DNA from: Spirochaetaceae bacterium
Lineage (GTDB): Bacteria; Spirochaetota; Spirochaetia; UBA9216
Assembly: GCA_028527945.1 (NCBI GenBank)
Contig: JAQQAK010000190.1
Location: forward strand, 1 to 6,087
Length of the DNA: 6,087 nt
Direction: 5' to 3'
The notes below the pieces were generated by a model. It made no database searches and was not told the origin of the DNA. It saw only the letters and a list, made by a program, of their open reading frames with translations. The stretch's first letter is position 1. Every line of letters starts with the position of its first letter. Of the stretch, positions 1 to 5,640 are shown piece after piece. The position numbers and the translations under genes were made by a program.

Positions 1-177
1 AATACTGACATAGTTAATATGGGTGACTTTATAGAAATTCTGTCATCCAAAATGGAACATATAACACAAGATGGTAATACAATTCTTGACGCGTCTAATG
101 AGCTTTCATCCAAATCAAACGAAATGTATTTGTTTGTGAATGAGTTTTCTCAAAAACTAAAAAACGCAAACAATTAA
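1..177 (+). CDS. Methyl-accepting chemotaxis protein, C-terminal end only (partial)
   Basis: The frame is open from the first base and ends with TAA at 175-177, giving the last 58 residues of a protein that begins outside the window. The end reads as an amphipathic helix with small polar residues and regularly spaced hydrophobics (ASNELSSKSNEM, then LFVNEFSQKL). This is the usual tail of methyl-accepting chemotaxis receptors, where the last helix of the signalling domain runs into a V-x-x-F pattern followed by a short polar end. Such receptors pass ligand signals through CheW to the kinase CheA. The ligand domain, membrane segments and hairpin tip are not visible, so the sensed signal is unknown. 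No CheR/CheB-docking pentapeptide ends the protein (it ends KNANN). Another coiled-coil protein is possible but less likely. Confidence 0.7.
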   Translation, partial: NTDIVNMGDFIEILSSKMEHITQDGNTILDASNELSSKSNEMYLFVNEFSQKLKNANN

Positions 178-198
178 ACTTTGTAATATGAAATTCTC

Positions 199-236
199 AA
201 TTATAATAAGCCTCATTATTTTATAATTAATTTTTT
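199..236 (+). terminator. Likely rho-independent terminator of the chemotaxis gene
   Basis: An AT-rich inverted repeat pairs AATTATAATAA (199-209) with TTATTTTATAATT (216-228), with two unpaired T residues and a six-base loop (GCCTCA). It is followed by AA and then six T residues at 231-236. It lies 22 bases after the receptor stop codon. The right arm overlaps the last codons of the minus-strand flavodoxin-like gene. No T-run follows the hairpin on the minus strand, so it probably works only in the plus direction. The stem has almost no G-C pairs, which limits confidence. Confidence 0.45.
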
Positions 237-626
237 ACTGGCAGCTTCTGCGGCTGCCTCATTTTCAAGGACATCAGAATAAACAACAAACATCCCTTCT
301 GATTCCATATTTTTCATCATAACTTGAAGACTTTTCTCACATCTAAGTCCTTTTTTCACTATGAACGCAAATGAATGAAGGCTAATTACAGGGCCAATTG
401 ATTCAAGATATTTGCTAAAGCCTTCAGGTATTTTGCCTCCAAAAGTCCCGCACGATTCAGTACCAATAACAGCAAATTGATATATAGCAAGCTTACGATT
501 AAAATCTTTCGCGTTAAAGACATCTACAGAATGTCCCTGAGCTTCAAGTCCTTTCGCTACTGATTTTGAAAATGATTCAAGTTCAGCTCTTCTTTTATCC
601 GCAAAATATATAACTGCTGCGCGCAT
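216..626 (-). CDS. Short flavodoxin-like protein with degenerate flavin-binding loop
   Basis: A 136-residue protein with a flavodoxin-like alpha/beta pattern. Strand 1 is AAVIYFAD (3-10), followed by a helix rich in K/E and a second strand (HSVDVFNAKDF). A third strand ends in VIGTES, followed by GTFGGKIPEGF, which resembles the second flavin loop of flavodoxins. Known flavodoxins bind FMN phosphate with a T/S-x-T-G-x-T loop after strand 1. Here that position reads ADKRRAE, so FMN binding is doubtful. The frame stays open 30 codons further upstream, but the ATG at 626 is chosen because AGGAG lies five bases before it and because strand 1 begins right there. The upstream codons encode an unrelated hydrophobic stretch. 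A 5-bp dyad (TTAAC-ACA-GTTAA, 671-683) lies in its promoter region. The gene stands alone between two plus-strand genes. The fold is fairly sure; the function is unknown. Confidence 0.75.
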   Translation of the reverse strand: MRAAVIYFADKRRAELESFSKSVAKGLEAQGHSVDVFNAKDFNRKLAIYQFAVIGTESCGTFGGKIPEGFSKYLESIGPVISLHSFAFIVKKGLRCEKSLQVMMKNMESEGMFVVYSDVLENEAAAEAASKKLIIK

Positions 627-797
627 ACAAACTCCTGTAAAAATAACTAAGAAATTTAAATCAAAACAGTTTAACACAGTTAATAATGAAATACAATTTA
701 TGTTAAAGTTAAACAACTATTAAAATAGAATTCATTCATAAACATAAAAAAAGGAATGATATAAAAAAAGTAGAGTTATTATAATTCTCCTGAGAGT

Positions 798-825
798 TTG
801 ATATGTGAAGAAATAGCAATATACT
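798..825 (+). promoter_or_regulatory. Sigma-70-type promoter for the diguanylate cyclase gene
   Basis: TTGATA (798-803) and TATACT (820-825) each match the consensus at five of six bases and are 16 bases apart. Transcription would start near 832, leaving a leader of about 54 bases that carries the GGAGG ribosome site at 871-875. A perfect TATAAT also occurs at 780-785, but its -35 region (TGATAT) is poor, so it is a weaker alternative. Confidence 0.5.
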
Positions 826-885
826 TTAAATAACAAAATAGAGTCAAAATACCTGTTTTGTCACACAGCCGGAGGAAAACAAAAA

Positions 886-2154
886 GTGAACATACTTCAT
901 ATCGACAGAAGCACATTTTTTCAAAAAATAATAAAGAAAGGTACACAATTAACAAGAGCAACTGTTCAAAGCTGCACAACAATTAACGAAGGTTTTGAAA
1001 TATTATCTAATATTAGAATAGATTTAATTTTAGTTGGCCAGGAACTTGAAGACGGAACAGCAGCAGATTTTATTAATCATAAATCAAAAACAAGATTTGA
1101 CTCGATTCCTGTAATCATAATCACATCAGACGATAATATGAAAAACCGTGAAATATATTTCAAACTTGGAGTTGTTGATTTTATATCAAAAAACAACTTC
1201 TCCAAAGAACAGTTAATAGAACATATTTCATTCTTCCAGATACAGGATGAACTAATAGAGGGAATAAAACAGTCACGAATAGCAATACTCGATGATAGTA
1301 AAATCAGCATAAAAGTTCTTCTTTCCATACTAAACCTTCATGGAATACAAAATATTGACACTTATGAAGATCCTGAAGAATTATTAAAATCCAATAAAGA
1401 ATACGATATTTATCTTATTGACATGATCCTGCCAAAAATTTCAGGTAAACACATGGTTATAGATATAAGAAAGAATCACCCATCAGCAATAATTATTGTT
1501 ATTTCAGCAATTGAAAACTTTAACAGTATTGTCCACGCTTTGGAATCTGGAGCAAACGACTACATGATAAAACCATTTAATGCCAGATTTTTGATGGCAA
1601 GAATGAAAAGTAATTTCAGAAGTTTTCAACTCATTAAGAAAATAGAAAAACAAAAAACACTTCTTGAAAAAATGGCAGTAACAGACAGCCTTACAGGAAT
1701 AAAAAACAGACGCTACCTTTTTGATTATATTGAACGAGAAATAGCCCGCTCCAAAAGACACGGAAATCCTCTTTCAATGCTAATGATTGATATAGACAAT
1801 TTCAAAAACGTAAATGACAACTTTGGTCACGTGACAGGAGATATTGTCCTTAAAAAGCTTGCAACACTTGTTCTTGAAGAATGCCGCAGCAATGATATTT
1901 TTGGCAGATACGGAGGAGAAGAGTTCATCCTTATAATGCCAGAAACCACTATGAGCAATGCCTTAAAACTATCCAATAAGCTAAGAGAAAACTTTGAGAA
2001 AATCGGCTATCCAAAAATTGAAGGAGAACTCAGGGTAACTTTTAGCGGAGGTCTTTGCCAATGGGAAGGAGAAAGTCTTGAGGAATTCCTGAAAAAAGCC
2101 GATGTTCTTCTTTATAAGGCAAAAGAATCTGGAAGAAACCGAATCAATGCTTAA
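886..2154 (+). CDS. Two-receiver diguanylate cyclase (REC-REC-GGDEF)
   Basis: A 422-residue cytoplasmic response regulator that should make c-di-GMP from two GTP. Receiver 1 (about 1-118) is degenerate. It has a single acidic residue near the N-terminus (D7), and the phosphoacceptor position reads LILVGQE, with G51 where Asp is expected; T80 and K102 are kept. Receiver 2 (about 131-247) is complete: acidic pair D136/D137, phosphoacceptor D179 in LIDMILP, S207, and K229 in KPF. The GGDEF domain (about 265-422) has the metal-binding D302 in IDIDNFK, the signature GGEEF (343-347), and the inhibitory-site motif R334-S-N-D337 six residues before it. It is therefore probably active and product-inhibited. 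The GTG start is supported by GGAGG at 871-875, ten bases upstream, and by the immediate start of receiver strand 1. No partner kinase gene is visible. PleD of Caulobacter has the same domain set, but its first receiver is the active one. Confidence 0.93.
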   Translation: MNILHIDRSTFFQKIIKKGTQLTRATVQSCTTINEGFEILSNIRIDLILVGQELEDGTAADFINHKSKTRFDSIPVIIITSDDNMKNREIYFKLGVVDFISKNNFSKEQLIEHISFFQIQDELIEGIKQSRIAILDDSKISIKVLLSILNLHGIQNIDTYEDPEELLKSNKEYDIYLIDMILPKISGKHMVIDIRKNHPSAIIIVISAIENFNSIVHALESGANDYMIKPFNARFLMARMKSNFRSFQLIKKIEKQKTLLEKMAVTDSLTGIKNRRYLFDYIEREIARSKRHGNPLSMLMIDIDNFKNVNDNFGHVTGDIVLKKLATLVLEECRSNDIFGRYGGEEFILIMPETTMSNALKLSNKLRENFEKIGYPKIEGELRVTFSGGLCQWEGESLEEFLKKADVLLYKAKESGRNRINA

Positions 2155-2181
2155 TATATTTTCATTTCATTTATTTTGTGC

Positions 2182-2211
2182 TTGATTTAGAACATTCAAA
2201 GATTATATAAT
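2182..2211 (+). promoter_or_regulatory. Promoter for the small exported protein and genes downstream
   Basis: TTGATT (2182-2187) and a perfect TATAAT (2206-2211) are separated by 18 bases. Transcription would start near 2218, just before the ribosome site AAGGAGG at 2225-2231. This also argues against a TTG codon at 2211 as the start of the next gene, since it overlaps the -10 box. The gene can still receive read-through from the cyclase, because no terminator is seen in 2155-2181. Confidence 0.45.
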
Positions 2212-2237
2212 TGGAAAGAAAAATAAGGAGGTATGCC

Positions 2238-2642
2238 TTGAAAAAATCAATACTTGCGTTCCTTGTGTTATTATTTATTGCTGGCGCTGTCTATTCAGAA
2301 GCTACACAGTCACCATACTATGTAAGAACCATGAAAATTGTGTCAGTGTTTTCTCATAAAGATGGATATAAAATAATATACAGAAATGCTAAAATGGAAT
2401 ATTCAGCATTTTATGTTCCAATAACATGGTTTGGAACTGCTTCATCTAAAGCAGAAATCGTATACGGAGAAGGAGACACTTATCCCTATTTCTCTGTTTT
2501 CTGGAAAGATGGAGAATTTGATCATATACGACTTTATCTAAACAAAAATATACGACACCGAAGCAGGGGAGATCTTGGTGTGAACACCGATGATTTGTCC
2601 TCAAAGTTTGAGGGAGTTGAAACCATAAAATTGAATTTATAG
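2238..2642 (+). CDS. Small exported protein of unknown function
   Basis: A 134-residue protein whose family I cannot name. The start is taken as TTG at 2238 because a strong site, AAGGAGG, ends six bases before it. The protein then opens as a classic signal peptide: two lysines, a hydrophobic core (ILAFLVLLFIAGAV, 5-18), and likely cleavage after S20 or A22. No cysteine is present, so it is not a lipoprotein. An in-frame TTG at 2211 would add nine charged residues and lacks a ribosome site. The mature part (about 112 residues) looks like a compact beta-rich domain with alternating aromatic and charged residues. Its most distinctive stretch is YPYFSVFWKDGEFDHIRLY (82-100), preceded by a strand with W64. 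It would sit in the periplasm or on the surface. It reminds me of uncharacterised treponemal proteins, from memory only. The peptidase gene follows after 17 bases. Confidence 0.75.
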   Translation: MKKSILAFLVLLFIAGAVYSEATQSPYYVRTMKIVSVFSHKDGYKIIYRNAKMEYSAFYVPITWFGTASSKAEIVYGEGDTYPYFSVFWKDGEFDHIRLYLNKNIRHRSRGDLGVNTDDLSSKFEGVETIKLNL

Positions 2643-2659
2643 TTTCTTCCAGCACAGTA

Positions 2660-3841
2660 ATGATAAATTCAATTCAGAAAGCCATCTTGAGTGAAAAGCT
2701 CGACGGATGGCTTTTTTTTAACTTCCTTCATAGAGACTCCCTCTCGGATAAAATATTAAATCTGAATACCAACACAATAAACTCACGCCCATGGTATTAT
2801 CTTGTACCTGACAATGGAGAGCCTGTAAAACTTTGCCACGCAGTTGAACCTGACTCATTAACAAGTCTACCGGGAAAACTTGAGTATTACAGCAGCAGAG
2901 AGCAGCTTATAGCAATGCTAAAAAAATATTCAGATCAATATGGAAAAAACTGGGGAGCTCAATTCTCAGAAGAACTAACCACTATCTCAACACTTGATTA
3001 CGGAACAGCACTCCAGCTTCAAAAAGCAGGAATAAATCTTCACAGCTCTGAAAACCTTATTCAACGCCTTTATGGGCTTTTGGATGAAGAAGGAATGACT
3101 CTACATGAAGCTGCCGCAAAAGAACTATACGAAATAGTAGAAATAATTTGGGAAAGAATCTCAACCTATTTTAAAGAGGAAGACAAGACTAACCAATTAA
3201 CAGAGAAAAAAGTTCAAAATTGGATTCTTGAAGAAATAACTTCAAGAAACATGATAACAGAACATCTTCCTATTGTAGCCTGTGGTAAAAACTCAGGAAA
3301 TCCGCATTACGCGCCGGAAGAACATGATAATATTATTCAGCAAGATTCAGTAATTCAATTTGACCTATGGGCAAAATTTAAAACACCAAGGGCCATTTTT
3401 GCTGATATATCATGGATAGGCTGGACAGGTTCTGCACCATCACAAAAAGCGATAGATGTTTTTAAAACTGTCACTGAAGCAAGAGACGGCTGTGTAAGTT
3501 TTATAGCAGACAGATTAAAGAATAATAAACCTGTAATCGGATTTGAAGCTGATAAAGCAACAAGAGAGATTATAATAAAAAGGGGTCTTGAAGAAGGCAT
3601 TAAACATCGCACCGGCCATGGAATAGACACAGATGTTCATGGAAGCGGAGTTGGCCTTGATTCAGTAGAATTTCCTGATAAAAGATTACTGCTTGAAGGT
3701 TCATGCTTTTCAATTGAACCAGGAGTATATCTGTCTGAATTCGGAATGAGAACAGAAATAGATGCTTATATTAAAGACAATAAAATTGTTGTTTCAGGCC
3801 CAGGACCGCAAGAGAAGATATTAACAATAGAGAGAAAATAA
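2660..3841 (+). CDS. M24-family metallopeptidase, Xaa-Pro aminopeptidase type
   Basis: A 393-residue cytoplasmic enzyme with a creatinase-like N-terminal domain (about 1-145) and a pita-bread M24 catalytic domain (about 150-393). All five expected metal ligands are present: D235 in QFDLWAK, D249 in FADISW, H320 in RTGHGI, E353 in SIEPGVY and E366 in RTEIDA. The second conserved histidines also appear: H216 in NPHY and H327 in VHGSG. The family cleaves N-terminal residues ahead of proline or hydrolyses X-Pro dipeptides with two metal ions. The first two aspartates are separated by 13 residues, against 10 in the textbook D-x-G pattern, pointing to a subfamily. The ATG at 2660 lacks a good ribosome site, so it may rely on coupling to the gene ending 17 bases before it. 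An in-frame TTG at 2687 is a less likely start. A terminator-like hairpin lies within codons 7-20. The gene overlaps nrnA by one base. Confidence 0.9.
   Translation: MINSIQKAILSEKLDGWLFFNFLHRDSLSDKILNLNTNTINSRPWYYLVPDNGEPVKLCHAVEPDSLTSLPGKLEYYSSREQLIAMLKKYSDQYGKNWGAQFSEELTTISTLDYGTALQLQKAGINLHSSENLIQRLYGLLDEEGMTLHEAAAKELYEIVEIIWERISTYFKEEDKTNQLTEKKVQNWILEEITSRNMITEHLPIVACGKNSGNPHYAPEEHDNIIQQDSVIQFDLWAKFKTPRAIFADISWIGWTGSAPSQKAIDVFKTVTEARDGCVSFIADRLKNNKPVIGFEADKATREIIIKRGLEEGIKHRTGHGIDTDVHGSGVGLDSVEFPDKRLLLEGSCFSIEPGVYLSEFGMRTEIDAYIKDNKIVVSGPGPQEKILTIERK
2678..2719 (+). terminator. Terminator-like hairpin inside the start of the peptidase gene
   Basis: AAAGCCATC (2678-2686) pairs perfectly with GATGGCTTT (2706-2714), and eight T residues run from 2712 to 2719. 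The stem can continue inward with TTGAG (2687-2691) against CTCGA (2699-2703), leaving CG as a small bulge and TGAAAAG as the loop. This has the form of an intrinsic terminator. It begins 36 bases after the stop of the small exported protein but lies in codons 7-20 of the peptidase. It may end part of the upstream transcript or act as an attenuator that ribosomes translating the peptidase would disrupt. The encoded residues (LDGWLFF) look conserved in the family, so coding constraint explains part of the right arm. Confidence 0.45.
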
Positions 3842-4815
3842 TGATAACAGAGATACCACAAGAACTTATAAATTTTATCAACAATTATGAAACCTTTTTT
3901 GTCATAGGCCACACAGAGCCTGACGGTGATTGTATTGGGTCTCAGAAAGCACTGGCATCATTTCTAAGAAGGATAGATAAACAAGCGGAATTATGCTCAG
4001 CAGGACCATTCATTCGTGAAGAAATAATGGATGAGAAGCAGTTCTTCATCAATAGCATAAAAAAAGCTGATAAAGACATGACAAATGCAGCAGCAATAAT
4101 AGTGGACTGTTCAACACCTGAACGTATTGGCGAACTATTATCAGCAGAAATAGAAAAATTACCAACAGCTGTGATTGATCACCATGCGTCAGGAAAAGAT
4201 TTTGGAGATGTCACATTTATAAACAGCACATCGCCGTCCGCAACAGTGTTAGTTTATCAGTTAATGAAAACATTCAATGTAGAGCCAACAGAAAAAGAAG
4301 CAGAAGATCTTCTTTTTGGTTTTCTTACAGATACAGGATATTTCAGACATCTTGATAAATCTCAATCTGATTTTATGCAGCTTGCCTCTGAGTTGATAGC
4401 ATATGGAGTTTCACTAAAAGACATGTATTACCGCATGTATGGAGGAAAATCTGTTGAGAGCAGACTATTAACTGGAAAAATCCTGTCAAGAATAGAACCT
4501 CTATTTGATAAAAGATGCTTTTTAATTTATCAAACTCTATCAGAAAAAGAAGAATTTGGCTCTAAAAACCGTGATTCAGACACAATCTACAACCAAGTCC
4601 TTTCGATAAAAGGATGTGAAGCTGTCATTTTTATAAGAGAAGAATCTGATAGCAAGGTATCAGTAAGCTTGAGAAGCAGAGATAAAATTGATGTTGGTAA
4701 AATAGCTGCTTCATTCGGAGGCGGAGGACATAAAAATGCTGCCGGCTTTGAATGCAGTGAAAATAGATCCAGTATTGAGTTTAAAATTAAAGAAGCTTTT
4801 TCACAAGTTTTTTAG
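3841..4815 (+). CDS. nrnA: DHH/DHHA1 phosphoesterase, NrnA family (nanoRNase / pAp phosphatase)
   Basis: A 324-residue manganese-dependent phosphoesterase of the usual NrnA length. The DHH motifs appear in order: motif I GHTEPDGD (H24, D28, D30), motif II VDCSTPE (D89), motif III IDHHAS (D113, H114, H115) and motif IV FLTDTGYF (D164). The DHHA1 substrate domain follows (about 225-324), with SLRSR around R278 and the glycine-rich GGGGHKNAAG (293-302). The family degrades very short RNAs (2-5 nt) from the 5' end and dephosphorylates pAp; some members act on cyclic-di-AMP or its product pApA. No membrane, PAS or GGDEF part is fused, so it is not a GdpP type. The ATG overlaps the peptidase stop (TAATG), implying translational coupling, with only a weak GAGAG upstream. 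The symbol is given by family; which substrate matters here cannot be read from the sequence. Confidence 0.9.
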   Translation: MITEIPQELINFINNYETFFVIGHTEPDGDCIGSQKALASFLRRIDKQAELCSAGPFIREEIMDEKQFFINSIKKADKDMTNAAAIIVDCSTPERIGELLSAEIEKLPTAVIDHHASGKDFGDVTFINSTSPSATVLVYQLMKTFNVEPTEKEAEDLLFGFLTDTGYFRHLDKSQSDFMQLASELIAYGVSLKDMYYRMYGGKSVESRLLTGKILSRIEPLFDKRCFLIYQTLSEKEEFGSKNRDSDTIYNQVLSIKGCEAVIFIREESDSKVSVSLRSRDKIDVGKIAASFGGGGHKNAAGFECSENRSSIEFKIKEAFSQVF

Positions 4816-5010
4816 ATTGATTCCCCGGAACAAGGCTCCGAGGAATCAACCACTCCGGAGCAAAGCAAACACAGGTTGGTTCTGCAAGGAATGGGTTTAG
4901 ACGGTCGCCGCTTTCTACCCAACACAAAAATACACTTTCCAAATAGAGGATTCCGCAAGTAGAATATTGCTAAAGCAGGGCGGGGTATTAAACCTTCCCG
5001 GCGAATAAAA
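4816..5010. repeat. GC-elevated, hairpin-rich spacer, possible interspersed repeat or structured RNA
   Basis: This convergent spacer between nrnA and the HIT gene has about 48% G+C over 4821-5010 (91 of 190 bases by hand count). Lines of the next spacer have 15-22%. It holds three hairpins: 4817-4849; 4892-4921 (TGGGT/ACCCA, AGA/TCT and CGG/CCG stacked with small bulges around a TCG loop); and 4975-5002 (ten positions, two mismatches). It also contains the perfect palindrome CTCCGGAG (4853-4860) and an imperfect direct repeat, CCGGAACAAGG (4825-4835) and CCGGAGCAAAG (4855-4865). Open frames of 48 codons (4816-4959) and 35 codons (4901-5005) overlap in different phases, but neither has a suitable start and ribosome site. 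The base composition and structure suggest a dispersed palindromic repeat or a small insertion. No gene is called here. Confidence 0.4.
4817..4849 (+). terminator. Strong hairpin just after nrnA, possible terminator
   Basis: TTGATTCC (4817-4824) pairs perfectly with GGAATCAA (4842-4849). After one C/A mismatch, CGGA (4826-4829) pairs with TCCG (4837-4840), leaving a seven-base loop. The hairpin starts two bases past the nrnA stop codon. No T-run follows on either strand, so it is not a standard intrinsic terminator. It could protect the mRNA 3' end or form part of the repeat-like spacer it opens. Confidence 0.35.
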
Positions 5011-5026
5011 GCTCCATACTTATAAA

Positions 5027-5464
5027 TTATAAACCTTTTAGGTTGCTCTTAATTTTATCAGCTGCTTCTTTTAAATCTTCAATAGCAGCCATTCCGTCAG
5101 CCTTTCCTGGAAATACAAATTTGACACCATCACCTTCATACCGTGGAATACTATGAAGGTGGCAATGGGCGACTTCCTGACTGGCCGCGGGACCATCAGA
5201 AACCATGAAATTAATATCGTCACATTTTAATCCACTCTTACGTGTAGCGGTATTTATCTTTCTGGCAACCTCAAACATACGTGACGCAGCCTCAGGGCTA
5301 ACATCAGAAACATACTGCTGGTGTTCCTTCGGAATTATTAACACATGCCCCGGATTAACAGGCATAACATCCATAAAAGCCATTACAAGCTCATCTTCAT
5401 ATAAAACTGTAGAAGGAATTTCTTTTCTAATTATTTTACAAAAAATACAATCATTATCGTTCAT
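5027..5464 (-). CDS. Histidine-triad (HIT) family nucleotide hydrolase
   Basis: A 145-residue cytoplasmic protein, the usual size for bacterial HIT proteins. The N-terminus CIFCKII carries the C-x2-C pair (C6, C9) of zinc-binding members. The middle has NPGHVLIIPKEH (37-48), typical of the family. The triad is HCHLHSIPR, with H100, H102 and H104; the middle residues form the nucleotide-phosphate site, and H102 is the expected nucleophile. The family hydrolyses or transfers nucleoside monophosphates from phosphoramidates and dinucleoside polyphosphates. The ATG at 5464 is chosen because the C-x2-C motif begins directly after it, as in homologues. Hardly any ribosome site precedes it, and the promoter at 5471-5499 predicts a leaderless mRNA. 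The gene stands alone, convergent with nrnA and divergent from the amidohydrolase. Whether it is closer to HinT or to other HIT branches cannot be decided here. Confidence 0.92.
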   Translation of the reverse strand: MNDNDCIFCKIIRKEIPSTVLYEDELVMAFMDVMPVNPGHVLIIPKEHQQYVSDVSPEAASRMFEVARKINTATRKSGLKCDDINFMVSDGPAASQEVAHCHLHSIPRYEGDGVKFVFPGKADGMAAIEDLKEAADKIKSNLKGL

Positions 5465-5470
5465 GCAAAA

Positions 5471-5499
5471 ATCTTAACTCTCTGTTCCTATACTGTCAA
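5471..5499 (-). promoter_or_regulatory. Promoter of the HIT gene, predicting a leaderless transcript
   Basis: On the minus strand, a perfect TTGACA (5499-5494) is followed after 17 bases by TAAGAT (5476-5471), which matches the -10 consensus at four of six bases. The -10 box ends only six bases before the ATG at 5464. Transcription would therefore start at, or within one or two bases of, the start codon. The absence of a clear Shine-Dalgarno site fits this. Confidence 0.55.
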
Positions 5500-5640
5500 T
5501 TCTCTAGCTGATATTGTCGATATTTTTCGCCATTTTAAAGAATTTATTATTCACATCAGATTAGCATTTTTATGCTTATTTAGTTGTTAGTTAATTATTT
5601 TACAAGTAACTTTATAAAACTTTTTTTCTAATCTATATTT

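Noticed and set aside
627..716. Thirty extra N-terminal codons for the flavodoxin-like protein
   Set aside because: The extension is AT-rich promoter-like DNA, lacks a ribosome site at its ATG, and precedes a well-placed AGGAG and ATG at 626.
845..860. Hairpin CAAAA/TTTTG just before the cyclase ribosome site
   Set aside because: Only five weak A-T-rich pairs; too little to support a regulatory structure.
1504..1761. An 85-codon open frame on the minus strand within the cyclase gene
   Set aside because: It is the reverse complement of conserved receiver and GGDEF coding sequence; no ribosome site or domain supports it.
2211..2237. TTG at 2211 as the start of the small exported protein
   Set aside because: It overlaps the likely -10 box, has no ribosome site, and would put charged residues in front of a good signal peptide.
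4813..4962. Amber read-through of nrnA into a further 48 in-frame codons
   Set aside because: nrnA already has full family length at the TAG. The extension lies in the GC-rich hairpin region, where stops are rarer, and has no recognisable domain.
4901..5008. A 35-codon open frame with a plausible-looking peptide ending at TAA 5006-5008
   Set aside because: No start codon with a ribosome site. It overlaps hairpins and another open frame, so it is better explained as repeat-derived sequence.
5205..5477. A 90-codon open frame on the plus strand opposite the HIT gene
   Set aside because: It lies antisense to a clear HIT gene with intact catalytic motifs, and has no ribosome site or recognisable domain.
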